Shown in pieces: positions 1-8,090 of a DNA stretch of 9,816 bases. This stretch comes from Planctomycetota bacterium (GTDB lineage: Bacteria > Planctomycetota > Phycisphaerae > UBA1845 > PWPN01), in contig CP070790.1 of the NCBI GenBank assembly GCA_020346805.1, forward strand, positions 935,406 to 945,221, in the 5' to 3' direction. Both the position numbers and the translations under genes were made by a program. Each line of letters begins with the position of its first letter. Position 1 is the stretch's first letter. The notes under the pieces are model-generated. The model was not told the origin of the DNA. It ran no database searches and saw only the letters and a program-made list of their open reading frames with translations.

Positions 1-432
1 CGGCCCTAGATACTTCTTGTAATGATCCCAGTATTTATCGTAGAATTCAAATATACGTGTACGCTTTTTATAGTCACCATAAATCGGTTCATATGCAAGA
101 TAAGCAATTGCTTTGACATCGGCCTGGTGGACAACCTTTATCTGCGATAGCATCTTTTGCACTCTATTGCCGAATTGAACGCTCCTATCCCAACCTACGG
201 AGGTGCTTATCGGTGTCTGCACTGCCTGCTCGCAGATATTAACGTGACATCGAAAAAGGAATTCCAACAACTCCGCATCACCTCTTGCCCCTATTCCGAA
301 TTGGACGATACCATACGGCGGAACACGACTGATTGTCGAACTCGAATCCGTGGCGCCGTAGCTGTTTGTAAAGCAGATAACGACCGATATCGCAACACAA
401 GTGCGAAATAATTCATCACCTCTAACCAACAT
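1..432 (-). CDS. Exported protein of unknown function, N-terminal part (runs off left edge)
   Basis: An open frame of 144 codons without a stop runs from an ATG at 432 to the left edge, so only the N-terminus is visible. The ATG sits 2 nt after the sulfotransferase stop codon and has a GGGA ribosome-binding core 9 nt upstream (442-445), which indicates translation in the same operon. Residues 1-27 look like a signal peptide: a short charged start, a hydrophobic core CVAISVVICF at 12-21, and a possible cleavage after SYGA. The mature part alternates predicted strands and helices (YGIVQFG, then ELLEFLFRCHVNICE, then VKAIAYLAYEPIYG, then a charged Tyr-rich helix ending KKYLGP). This resembles the first turns of a TIM barrel, as in secreted glycoside hydrolases, but I recognise no catalytic motif. 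A role in trimming or handling the polysaccharide is inference from position only. Confidence 0.72.
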   Translation of the reverse strand, partial: MLVRGDELFRTCVAISVVICFTNSYGATDSSSTISRVPPYGIVQFGIGARGDAELLEFLFRCHVNICEQAVQTPISTSVGWDRSVQFGNRVQKMLSQIKVVHQADVKAIAYLAYEPIYGDYKKRTRIFEFYDKYWDHYKKYLGP

Positions 433-434
433 GC

Positions 435-1313
435 TTATTTGTCCCAATCGAACTTCTTCCCCAGAAGATTATATAATCTCTTATTATGTGGAATAAAATA
501 TTTGACCAGGCGCTTCCTGGTTTCAGCATCCAGTTTCTTCGTGTACTTGCGAGAAAGGTGTTTCTTGAACGCCGGAGGCTCCCAATGCGGCAAACCTAGG
601 AAATCCTGAACCGCCTTGAATACCCCCGACGTGTCAGTCCGTAAATCCTCACTACTTAAGATCAGAATCTGTTCGCGAGGAAAATATTCAAACCAGCGAG
701 TCAACTGGTCGGCATAAATACCTCTGGTCAAGTAAGAATAGTGGTGATGGTTATAGCTGTAATAATTTCCATCCTCAACAAGCTTTTCATATTCACCTTC
801 CAGCCTTTCTTCTTCCCGGTCTATTGCCTCTTCAAAAGAATCGATGGTCTCATACCCAGGCTCAAATTCACCAGCGTAGTGGGAATAAGCCCGATCTACC
901 GGATTTCTCAAAACAGCGATTAGCTTGACCTGGGGTAATAATTCTGAAACTCTTTTGGGTGCATGTGGGTGAATCAAATAGTAAGGACTTGCCTCACCCG
1001 TTAGAAAACCTCTCTTATGGAATTCTTTGAAAAACCTGTAGTACAGGGTTGACGGGAAAAATGATCGATACCACGACACCCCTTTGCTGTAATAAAGATC
1101 GAAAAAATCCACTTCTTTGCGCCAGGAAGGAACCACGTAGGGATGGCTCGCCAGATATTGATACATGGAAGTGCTCCCCCCTTTTTGAGTCCCAATCACG
1201 ATAAAATCAGGCAATAAGCGCATGGAGCTTGTAAATAACCTGACACGTGCATTCGCTCCCAAATACAGTTGTTTCAGAGGCATTGGCACATAGGATGTGA
1301 GTTTCTTCGACAC
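435..1313 (-). CDS. PAPS-dependent carbohydrate sulfotransferase (heparan-sulfate-type)
   Basis: The protein probably transfers sulfate from PAPS to a sugar hydroxyl or amine. Numbered from the GTG at 1313 (292 aa), the 5'-phosphosulfate loop GTQKGGSTS is at 41-49 with its conserved Lys at 44. KEVDFFD is at 66-72; its Glu matches the catalytic-base position of heparan sulfate sulfotransferases. The 3'-phosphate-binding segment LRNPVDRAYSHY is at about 135-146 with Arg and Ser in place. YLTRGIYADQL and ILSSEDL follow, as expected in the family. No signal peptide or membrane segment precedes the domain, so it is probably cytoplasmic. The frame also has a TTG at 1379 that overlaps the upstream stop. 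I prefer the GTG because AAGGGA (1323-1328) lies 9 nt before it and because the added 22 residues look unlike family N-termini. The exact acceptor sugar cannot be read from the sequence. Confidence 0.9.
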   Translation of the reverse strand: MSKKLTSYVPMPLKQLYLGANARVRLFTSSMRLLPDFIVIGTQKGGSTSMYQYLASHPYVVPSWRKEVDFFDLYYSKGVSWYRSFFPSTLYYRFFKEFHKRGFLTGEASPYYLIHPHAPKRVSELLPQVKLIAVLRNPVDRAYSHYAGEFEPGYETIDSFEEAIDREEERLEGEYEKLVEDGNYYSYNHHHYSYLTRGIYADQLTRWFEYFPREQILILSSEDLRTDTSGVFKAVQDFLGLPHWEPPAFKKHLSRKYTKKLDAETRKRLVKYFIPHNKRLYNLLGKKFDWDK

Positions 1314-1372
1314 TGTATAGAATCCCTTTACATTGATATACGCGATATGAGTTTTATACCGATTATTAACTG

Positions 1373-2662
1373 TTAACAAGATACAGCCTCGAACACCTCG
1401 GCCAATTTCCGGCTTAGAGATTGGGCTTCGTATTCTGCTATCGCTGATGCATCCGGCTGGAACTCAGCCGTCTTCCCACCTATCAGATCACGTAACTGCT
1501 TTGCAAAGCCATCAACGTCATCAATATCCAAAACCGTACCTGTTCGCGTCTTACGCACGATTTGGGCAGCATCGCAATCAAGAGGCCCGGCCATAATAAT
1601 CGGCCGGCCGACTCCAAGATATTCGTAGAGTTTTCCCGGTATCTGACGCTTATGGCTCTTGCCTACCAGCAAAAGTAATGCATCAGCGCCTCGAATAGCC
1701 GCCAGTACCTCGTTATGTGGTCGCGAACCCATGAACTCTACCATCTTTTCGACGCCCCCCTTCTTGACCGCCATACGCTCATTGGGAGCTCCCCCACTGA
1801 AACAAATGTATTTGAACGTCTCTGGCGAAAGCATACCTTCGCGATGCAATCGCCCCATGGCTTCGATCAAAAAACACGACGTGCGTTCCTGGCCCGTCCA
1901 ACCTCCATGAACCAATACTGTACGATCGAAACGCTTCGCAGGTACCGCTTCTAATTCACCCGCATCGTATCCGTTTGTAATCACCACCCACTTGGATTTA
2001 TCCAGTTCGGGGTAGTCCCCAAGATACCGCTGATAAGCCCCCTCGGTATTGAGTATGATCCGATTGGAAAATCCAAATGCTCGTTTTTCCATGTGCCGCT
2101 CAATCGGTCGGTAACAGCGACGCAAGCCCGGGTAACGCAGAACAACCGGAACCCACGGATCCCGCAAGTCCAGAACAACCGGTATATCAAATTGCCGCTT
2201 CAGTCTCCCTGTAACATTAAAGTAACTGAATGGCGGGCCCGTAATCCACAAGACATCAATCCGCTGACTTTTAATTATCGAACTCAACAACCGATAAAGC
2301 CGCTTAATTCCACATATCCGTGAATCAGGCACTGAAACGTTATGCAAAAGCTTCCAGGCACTCCTGGCGCAATAAGCAGCCAATTTCCTAATCCCCTTCC
2401 TTGGTTTATCACTCCAGAGCTTCAAATGTACAGCCGGGTCTCCACAGTAGTAACGCGATATTTCTGTGGTCGGATTGACATCCCGCAGCAAATCATAATC
2501 TACCATGGGCTGGCAGCAGCCTTCGGGGGTAACCACGATGCACTTCCATCCGAGATCCGGCAGATAGCGCGTGAACCGAATCGTACGATAGGACCCGCTC
2601 GCATTGGAAGGCGGAAAGCACATTGAAACCATGAGGACTGTATGGTCGGGAGTAGAACTCAT
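1373..2662 (-). CDS. Glycosyltransferase, GT4-like (GT-B fold)
   Basis: A 429-aa protein with the two-domain layout of GT-B retaining glycosyltransferases. The N-terminal acceptor domain opens with a hydrophobic strand and the FPPSNASGSYR loop (about 16-26), a typical start for GT4 enzymes. VLDLRDPW (about 163-170) marks the end of a Rossmann strand in the same domain. The C-terminal donor domain carries VLVHGGWTG (about 259-267), VEFMGSRPHNEV, and the nucleotide-sugar segment IPGKLYEYLGVGRPI (about 341-355), in which the Glu corresponds to the ribose-contacting position. There is no signal peptide; such enzymes act at the cytoplasmic face of the inner membrane. The ATG at 2662 has an AGAGGA motif about 14 nt upstream, which is further than usual. 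Donor and acceptor are unknown. The context suggests extension of a lipid-linked repeat unit of a sulfated polysaccharide. Confidence 0.88.
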   Translation of the reverse strand: MSSTPDHTVLMVSMCFPPSNASGSYRTIRFTRYLPDLGWKCIVVTPEGCCQPMVDYDLLRDVNPTTEISRYYCGDPAVHLKLWSDKPRKGIRKLAAYCARSAWKLLHNVSVPDSRICGIKRLYRLLSSIIKSQRIDVLWITGPPFSYFNVTGRLKRQFDIPVVLDLRDPWVPVVLRYPGLRRCYRPIERHMEKRAFGFSNRIILNTEGAYQRYLGDYPELDKSKWVVITNGYDAGELEAVPAKRFDRTVLVHGGWTGQERTSCFLIEAMGRLHREGMLSPETFKYICFSGGAPNERMAVKKGGVEKMVEFMGSRPHNEVLAAIRGADALLLLVGKSHKRQIPGKLYEYLGVGRPIIMAGPLDCDAAQIVRKTRTGTVLDIDDVDGFAKQLRDLIGGKTAEFQPDASAIAEYEAQSLSRKLAEVFEAVSC

Positions 2663-2834
2663 AAACTGTACAAAATCCTCTTAATTACTTATACATTAAC
2701 TATATTCTAGCATTGATATAATATAACATAATTGACGGTTTAGCTAACACCTCCGGCATAAATCATCGGAATGTAATCCTCAATCGTGATCTCGCCGCCC
2801 TCTTACTTGAACCATACATCTTACCTAATCACAT
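2663..2834 (-). promoter_or_regulatory. AT-rich gap between flippase and glycosyltransferase genes, possible promoter
   Basis: This 172-bp gap is much larger than the other spacings on the left side of the cluster and is strongly AT-rich in the part nearest the glycosyltransferase (about 2663-2745). On the minus strand it contains several -10-like hexamers such as TATATT, but no convincing -35 partner at 16-18 nt. It could hold an internal promoter for the glycosyltransferase, sulfotransferase and left-edge gene. Only tiny open frames (under 20 codons) are present and I do not call them genes. Confidence 0.25.
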
Positions 2835-4397
2835 TCACCGCCAAATGTTAATAACTCTTCCCCATACTTGACTGAGTATTCTACTCAGTTCCTGGTCATT
2901 ACGGAAAATCAATAACAAATACGGAGGAACCGCCAGCACACAGGCTAGTAGAACATAGATGGTAGAACCGTCAAACCACCACTTGAAAAAGCCAATAATC
3001 CCAATCGAGGGAATGGCATAAAGCATATGCAGTAGAAAATAACGAAAGAGCATCCAACCATTGGCGCCAGCCAATCCAACGAGGACTCGAGTTTGTAGTA
3101 CGCTTACCAGTGCCAACGCCATACTGCTGAACAGCAAAGCCCAGACAATGTCTTTCGTGATGAAACCCACCAGAGCCAAAATTCCGATCCTGGCAATGAC
3201 AACAAAAATATTCAAAAATAAAAGAAGACCCTGTCGCTCCAGAACCTGAAACAGGCCGCTTAGCGGAGCAGCTACAAATGCCGGAAATTCCGCCAATGCT
3301 AAAATACTGGCATAAAATCCCGCATTACACCAACGCTCACCGAACACAAAATGAAACAGATCCTTTCCCGCCAGAGCTAGTATTAGCATAGGCAAAAGAC
3401 CTAATGTTATAAGCCCCTTGGCGCTCTTCTCTAAAAGACCGGCCAGATTGCCTCCCTCCGCTCTTGTTGCCCCTGCATGCTGTAGGAATACCTGGCCGAC
3501 CGCCTGAGCAATCAGAAATCTGGGAAGAACAAGAACACCTTTGGCAAGAACATAAAAACCTACTATCACAGGATCAAATAAGTAAGCCACTACAATATAA
3601 GGTAACTGAAGGGTTCCCGTGTTTAATATCGCCGCCCAGGACGTAACCAGGGGGAACTTCTTATACCGCTTGGCTAGTGTCACTATGTCTCTTCTAGTGC
3701 AACTAGCAAGAACGAAACGCCAATCATAACGAAGCAAATACCAACCGAGAATTATACCGACTGACGAGTATCCGATCATTTTTGCAATAACCAATTGCCC
3801 TCCTGCGGTGTAACCGAGAAAGCCCAGCACGGTAATTGCACAAAGATTGATCAGAGCAGCCTCAACCCGAACAAGACCCAGGCGTTTAAAATGACGATTG
3901 CGAGTATTCCAGAACCTTAGAGGTAGTACTATGCCGTTTGCAAAAACAGCCACCGGAATCAGCCACTTATAGGATTCCAGATTCGAGAGCTCTAGCATAT
4001 ATAAAATTCTCGAACCAAAAACTCCCATAGCTAAAGCGGTAAATCCGGCAAATGTCGTCACTAGAATCGAACATAAAACCAAAAGGTTAGCGGCGTCTTC
4101 ATCACGTTTGGGGAGCACTATGGTAAACTGATACGACAAACAAACTAGCACGACTATCATCTCAACGATGGCAAAAAATACTCCCGCGTAACCGAGAGCC
4201 TCGGGATTGTATAGTCGCGAAATCACCAGCGAGGAAAGAAACTGTATGCATTGCGTTATCAATGCCCCGCTGCTCAACGCCAACATCCCACCCACAAAGC
4301 CGCTGGTTCCTTTCTGTACTATCAGCGTTGGCTCTTCCAGGTCGGCAACCGTCGAGCCGGACTCAGTATTAACCTTATTATCTGTATTATCTGTCAT
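2835..4397 (-). CDS. Wzx-type polysaccharide flippase (MOP superfamily, multi-TM)
   Basis: A 520-aa integral membrane protein with about 12-14 hydrophobic segments spread evenly along its length, the layout and size of Wzx/RfbX flippases that move undecaprenyl-linked repeat units across the inner membrane. The first membrane pair (about 34-90) contains FLSSLVISRLYNPEALGYAG, close to the usual N-terminal pattern in which an ISRL-type turn precedes a GYAG/GxYG segment. Later segments include LPLRFWNTRNRHFKRLG, a cytoplasmic loop typical of the family. The first 30 or so residues are hydrophilic and rich in Thr, Asn and Asp, which is longer than many homologues. The start at 4397 is an ATG with no good ribosome-binding core. 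It lies 74 nt after the heparinase-like gene and is probably co-transcribed with it. Substrate specificity cannot be predicted from sequence. Confidence 0.9.
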   Translation of the reverse strand: MTDNTDNKVNTESGSTVADLEEPTLIVQKGTSGFVGGMLALSSGALITQCIQFLSSLVISRLYNPEALGYAGVFFAIVEMIVVLVCLSYQFTIVLPKRDEDAANLLVLCSILVTTFAGFTALAMGVFGSRILYMLELSNLESYKWLIPVAVFANGIVLPLRFWNTRNRHFKRLGLVRVEAALINLCAITVLGFLGYTAGGQLVIAKMIGYSSVGIILGWYLLRYDWRFVLASCTRRDIVTLAKRYKKFPLVTSWAAILNTGTLQLPYIVVAYLFDPVIVGFYVLAKGVLVLPRFLIAQAVGQVFLQHAGATRAEGGNLAGLLEKSAKGLITLGLLPMLILALAGKDLFHFVFGERWCNAGFYASILALAEFPAFVAAPLSGLFQVLERQGLLLFLNIFVVIARIGILALVGFITKDIVWALLFSSMALALVSVLQTRVLVGLAGANGWMLFRYFLLHMLYAIPSIGIIGFFKWWFDGSTIYVLLACVLAVPPYLLLIFRNDQELSRILSQVWGRVINIWR

Positions 4398-4471
4398 GAT
4401 GCCGAATTCAATCTCTCGAATCAGATAACCTTGACCTTACAATAGTGAAATCAAACAGCCCTCAGTCCCCG

Positions 4472-6358
4472 CTAAATCTCTTTGGTATAGGTTCCATGCT
4501 CCACCGGTGATTGAAAATGAATGACGTAGTTAACAGTCAACGGCAGCCGCCTGCGGCAGGACAGAACGATAACCTCATGGGCCTCTCGTACCGTATAAGC
4601 CCGCGAATAGTAACCACTTTCCATACTAACACGGAAGCCATCCGGTACCTCAAGTTGGCATAATTGCTCATCTTCAAAAATGAAATGAACATCTTTGACT
4701 CTAATCTCACTGTGAATCTTGGGATGCAGATTGAAAATCATATCTACCCCATGCTCCCCACGTCCCTCAATATGTTCTTCTATATCCATGCGAAGTGGTG
4801 CGCATCGAATAATCCTTCTAATTAAACCAGTGCCCTCGAACTGGCAATAACCGTCGTGCTCCATCTTCCATTCCGGTATACCGCCGCATATCTCATAATC
4901 AATCCGAGGTCGAATCGCCCCAAGATCGCCAAACATCACCTGCGGATCAATTTCTATCTGTTCCCGTCCATCAATCATAACCACGTTATGCGCTCTGGTC
5001 CTTTTGTGCTCAAAACGCGCGCCGGCATCCGATCCATAGCAGTAAGTCCCTGAATCGATGAACACAGGTTTGCCCCTTACCTGAAGAACAAAACTCGTCT
5101 TGTCACAGTGATTGTGACCCCCTGACGTTGATTTTTCCACCGGGCTTGCATTGAAACATACACCATACGTGTCGTTCTTGAAAAAACCGTAACCGGAATT
5201 TGGATATACATGGTTGGCAACTTCATTGGACGGGACGGATTTCTCTGCAAACAATGCCTTACTGGTGTTTTCAAGAAACACATGATCCAACGGATTCCAA
5301 TCATAATAATCTTTGAATATGAGTATCCGACCATCATCGCTGTCCCCAAACTGCGGTGAGCGCCCGAAAGCGTTCATGTAGTCGCCAACTAATGTTAACG
5401 CCTTCTTCATTCGTTCTTCCGCTTCATGGGGGAACTGATATCCCTTGCCGGTTTCCGAACCGGCCAAATGTTTTACTGAAAGAAAACACGCCGCCAATAA
5501 CACGGTCTCCAACGACAACTGGTGATAATGAATGGCTGATTCAAAGTTGCCTCCGTCAGAGCGGAACTGGGCGACAATCTCGCGAGACAAATGCCCCATG
5601 GCTACTTCAAAAAATCGCTCTGCCCGATTTCCCCGGAACCACAGACTCAGCGTCAACAGCCCCAGGGCGGATACCAGAAAATGGTTATTGAGATAACGCC
5701 TGATACGCTTGAAATCTCTAACATAAAGTCTTTCGGCATGAGCCCAAAGCACTCTTGTGTACCGTTGAACATCGTATTCGAGGTGATCGTAGAAATGTAA
5801 CAATCCCAGACCAATATTGATGGCTCGAATTGCCGGATCCATTCCCGTACGCCAGTTTACCCCGATCAGATAAGGATTTTCTGCAATCCAGTCTGTTACA
5901 ATTTCTTCAAAAAACCGCGCGTAACGAGTATCACCAGTTACCCGGTGTGCTTGAATGAGAGTAGGAATAAACTGCATCCGAGATAATTCCCATGGAATAA
6001 TTATGTCATTACCGTCATCAGGGACACTCTGAATCTTAGGGTAGGGTACCTTCGGATAAATGAATCCCGAGCGAAAGTCCTTATGCCACGAGAAATCGCT
6101 CGAACTCGCATCTACTTCAAAAGCAAAAACCCTGAATCGCTTCTCCAGTATCCTATCAGCATCCCCTACCGCATTGCTGTTCTCTGCCAGCAATCTGCTG
6201 AAGGGGCTTTGCTCGCTCCACAGACTAGCTCGGTAATCAAGGTCAAGCTCCGGCGGCCGTATCCGGTCATAGCTGGCCCATAGAGCGATTCTCCCCGCCT
6301 CTAGGTTCTTCCTGATTTCACGAGACAAAGCCTTGAATTTTCTTATCACCTTGTTCAT
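4472..6358 (-). CDS. Heparinase II/III-family protein (predicted polysaccharide lyase)
   Basis: A 628-aa protein (from the ATG at 6358) with the two-part layout of heparinase II/III-like lyases: an (alpha/alpha) toroid in the first half and a beta-sandwich in the second. Candidate catalytic residues of this fold are visible: Asn in RRYLNNHFL (about 220-228), Tyr in GGNFESAIHYHQ (about 279-290) and His in SGGHNHCDKTSF (about 412-423). DSGTYCYG (about 435-442) and the Arg/His-rich RTRAHNVVMIDGREQ also fit the C-terminal domain. Such enzymes cleave uronic-acid-containing chains by beta-elimination. There is no signal peptide: the N-terminus is basic and helical (MNKVIRKFKALSREIRK). This is odd for a lyase acting outside the cell but, from memory, common in family members inside polysaccharide clusters. 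A TTG lies two codons upstream; the ATG is preferred, though neither has a clear Shine-Dalgarno motif. Confidence 0.88.
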   Translation of the reverse strand: MNKVIRKFKALSREIRKNLEAGRIALWASYDRIRPPELDLDYRASLWSEQSPFSRLLAENSNAVGDADRILEKRFRVFAFEVDASSSDFSWHKDFRSGFIYPKVPYPKIQSVPDDGNDIIIPWELSRMQFIPTLIQAHRVTGDTRYARFFEEIVTDWIAENPYLIGVNWRTGMDPAIRAINIGLGLLHFYDHLEYDVQRYTRVLWAHAERLYVRDFKRIRRYLNNHFLVSALGLLTLSLWFRGNRAERFFEVAMGHLSREIVAQFRSDGGNFESAIHYHQLSLETVLLAACFLSVKHLAGSETGKGYQFPHEAEERMKKALTLVGDYMNAFGRSPQFGDSDDGRILIFKDYYDWNPLDHVFLENTSKALFAEKSVPSNEVANHVYPNSGYGFFKNDTYGVCFNASPVEKSTSGGHNHCDKTSFVLQVRGKPVFIDSGTYCYGSDAGARFEHKRTRAHNVVMIDGREQIEIDPQVMFGDLGAIRPRIDYEICGGIPEWKMEHDGYCQFEGTGLIRRIIRCAPLRMDIEEHIEGRGEHGVDMIFNLHPKIHSEIRVKDVHFIFEDEQLCQLEVPDGFRVSMESGYYSRAYTVREAHEVIVLSCRRRLPLTVNYVIHFQSPVEHGTYTKEI

Positions 6359-6532
6359 CTGCAATTTACAACCAACAAAACAAGCCCATGTCTGCTACTG
6401 AATCATCCAATAGGGGGTGACTTGCGGGCATTGTGTTTTTGATTTATTAGTTACGCCTCTTTTGATATCAGTTCGGCGCATCCTTCCGTGGGATTCGACG
6501 CACTCAGCAGGAACGCAGAAACATGTATCTTT

Positions 6533-6561
6533 TGTGGCACGGGCGTTTCGCCCATACCACA
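6533..6561 (-). repeat. 29-nt hairpin between wecB and the heparinase-like gene
   Basis: The two 13-nt arms are 6533-6545 and 6549-6561, with a 3-nt loop (TTT on the plus strand, AAA on the minus). Read as minus-strand RNA, all 13 positions can pair: 11 Watson-Crick and 2 G-U. Read on the plus strand, the same two positions are C-A mismatches. No T-run follows on the minus strand, so it is not a standard intrinsic terminator. It could be a mature REP-like palindromic repeat or an mRNA-stabilising structure after wecB. The rest of the 271-bp gap (6359-6629) shows no gene I can support. Confidence 0.7.
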
Positions 6562-6629
6562 CGTCAAATGGGCAGATCATTCTGAGTTCCTGATTAGCTG
6601 CCCTCAAACAAGCGGTATCGTAAAGCTCG

Positions 6630-7748
6630 TCAGTAACATTCGTTCACCAGCAACTCCGCAATCCGGTCCGCTGCCCGGCCGTCCCATTTCTCCGGGATCG
6701 GTGGATCATCCACCGAGCGGGACCGGCAGCGCCGATAAGCCGACACGATCTTCTCCGAATCGTTGCCCACCAGGGTGTTGGTACCCTCGCTTATGGTAAT
6801 CGGACGTTCCGTGTTTTCCCGTAGCGTCAAACACCACACCCCTAAAATAGTGGTCTCCTCCTGAATACCCCCCGAATCTGTCAATACCACCGCCGCCTTG
6901 CTCATCAACTTCAAAAAATCCAGATAACCCACCGGCTCCAGAATATGCAAATGTTTCATATTATCAAATCGTTCGGACAAACCGAGTTTTGATAAATTCT
7001 TGTAAGTCCGCGGATGCATTGGAAAGATGATCGGCAAGTCCGCCTGTATTGCCTCAAAGGCCTCGGCGATCCGGCTCAGGCTCTCGGTATCATCAACATT
7101 ACTCGGGCGGTGGAGGGTAACCACATTATAATTACCGGGCTCAAGATCCAGTTCATTCAGAATGTTGGAACGTTCGGCCTTTTCCAGGTTGGCCTTGAGC
7201 GTATCGATCATTACATTGCCTACAAAATGAATTTTTTCATCAGCTATTCCCTCTCGCTTCAGGTTCTCCAGCCCGCTCGGCTCGCTTACCAACAGCAGAT
7301 CCGATATTGCATCCGTAAGCAGCCGATTGATCTCCTCCGGCATCGTCCGATCGAAGCTCCGCAATCCTGCTTCCACGTGGGCCACCTTCACGCCGATCTT
7401 TTTAGCCACCAGGGCGCAGGCTATGGTGCTGTTCACATCCCCCACCACAACCACCCAATCGGGTTGCTGCTCCAAAACCACCGGCTCAAAGCGCATCATG
7501 ATCTCCGCCGTCTGAACCGCGTGGCTGCTCGAGCCCACTCCCAGATTCATATCCGGTTCGGGAATCTCAAGTTGCCGAAAGAACAAGTCCGACATCTTCT
7601 CGTCGTAATGCTGCCCGGTATGTATTATCAGAGGCTGAAGGTTCTTATGCCTCCGATAAGCCCGCATCAAAGGGGCGATTTTCATGAAGTTCGGACGAGC
7701 TCCGCAAACATTTATAATCTTAACCGTTGGGCCTTTTCCTTTTTCCAT
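6630..7748 (-). CDS. wecB: UDP-N-acetylglucosamine 2-epimerase, non-hydrolysing
   Basis: This enzyme interconverts UDP-GlcNAc and UDP-ManNAc in the cytoplasm, feeding ManNAc or ManNAc-derived uronic acid into surface polysaccharides. The 372-aa length matches the bacterial family. Motifs in order are CGARPNFMKIAPL (about 15-27), HTGQHYDEKMSDLFF (43-57), VGDVNST (102-108), HVEAGLRS (124-131), MPEEINR (136-142), LHRPSNVDD (212-220), LTDSGGIQEE and LRENTERP. Asp104, Glu126, the Glu pair 138-139 and His213 are at the positions of the known active-site acids and histidine of WecB/MnaA. The ATG at 7748 has a GGGA core 9 nt upstream (7758-7761). It is the first gene of the polysaccharide group in the transcription direction and follows a long gene-free stretch, so a promoter upstream is likely. 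No ManNAc dehydrogenase (wecC) is visible in the window. Confidence 0.96.
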   Translation of the reverse strand: MEKGKGPTVKIINVCGARPNFMKIAPLMRAYRRHKNLQPLIIHTGQHYDEKMSDLFFRQLEIPEPDMNLGVGSSSHAVQTAEIMMRFEPVVLEQQPDWVVVVGDVNSTIACALVAKKIGVKVAHVEAGLRSFDRTMPEEINRLLTDAISDLLLVSEPSGLENLKREGIADEKIHFVGNVMIDTLKANLEKAERSNILNELDLEPGNYNVVTLHRPSNVDDTESLSRIAEAFEAIQADLPIIFPMHPRTYKNLSKLGLSERFDNMKHLHILEPVGYLDFLKLMSKAAVVLTDSGGIQEETTILGVWCLTLRENTERPITISEGTNTLVGNDSEKIVSAYRRCRSRSVDDPPIPEKWDGRAADRIAELLVNECY

Positions 7749-7906
7749 TAATCCGTTTCCCGAAACCTAAGAACAAACTTACCAAGTCGCCACATCAGAT
7801 CCCTTCCTCCCCATGGCTCAGTTCGGACTTTTGCCTGGCAGGGATCCGGATACTACTTTTTGCCCAACACAATCGATACCGCTCACATGAACGCATATCA
7901 AAAATG

Positions 7907-7912
7907 ATTATA
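7907..7912 (-). promoter_or_regulatory. Candidate -10 box upstream of wecB
   Basis: A perfect TATAAT on the minus strand inside an AT-rich patch, about 160 bp upstream of the wecB ATG. The hexamer 17 nt further upstream matches TTGACA at only about three positions, so this is a weak call based on one box and on the expectation of a promoter here. Confidence 0.25.
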
Positions 7913-8027
7913 TAAATATAGCCGGACTCCGTCCCCGTTAGCCGTCTTGTCGCCCGATAATATCATGCACCACTGTATTTTAATCCCTCATAAATGGGGA
8001 AATTACTCATATTATCGACCGCTGATT

Positions 8028-8043
8028 ATGCTGACAACAGCAT
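8028..8043. repeat. Small inverted repeat, 6-bp stem with 4-nt loop
   Basis: ATGCTG, loop ACAA, CAGCAT on the plus strand. The stem is perfect, and two further pairs are possible beyond one mismatch. On the minus strand it lies about 200 nt after the URO-D-like stop codon and is not followed by a T-run. It may be part of the 3' end of that transcript or may be chance. Confidence 0.35.
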
Positions 8044-8066
8044 CATGAATACTGTATATACCATTT

Positions 8067-8090
8067 TTTCACTTTAATAAGCCAGTGAAA
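8067..8090. repeat. Inverted repeat, 7-bp arms with 10-nt loop
   Basis: TTTCACT (8067-8073) and AGTGAAA (8084-8090) are perfect complements around an AT-rich loop. The arms are AT-rich. The left arm sits in a run of six T on the plus strand, so the minus-strand RNA would have an A-tail, the wrong polarity for terminating the URO-D-like transcript. It could be a protein-binding dyad or a plus-strand structure. Confidence 0.35.

Noticed and set aside
157..411. An 84-codon plus-strand frame at the left edge
   Set aside because: It overlaps the minus-strand frame of 144 codons that has a signal peptide, ribosome-binding core and operon spacing; the plus-strand protein has no recognisable features.
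2663..2834. Small peptides of under 20 codons in the flippase to glycosyltransferase gap
   Set aside because: Too short, with no supporting start signal or conservation evidence.
6395..6607. A 70-codon minus-strand frame in the wecB to heparinase gap
   Set aside because: It runs through the palindromic hairpin, has no ribosome-binding core that I can see, and its peptide looks like translated repeat sequence.
7014..7751. A 245-codon open frame on the plus strand opposite wecB
   Set aside because: It lies wholly antisense to a well-supported wecB, its protein is rich in His, Gln and Arg without domain-like patterns, and it has no ribosome-binding site or neighbour on that strand.
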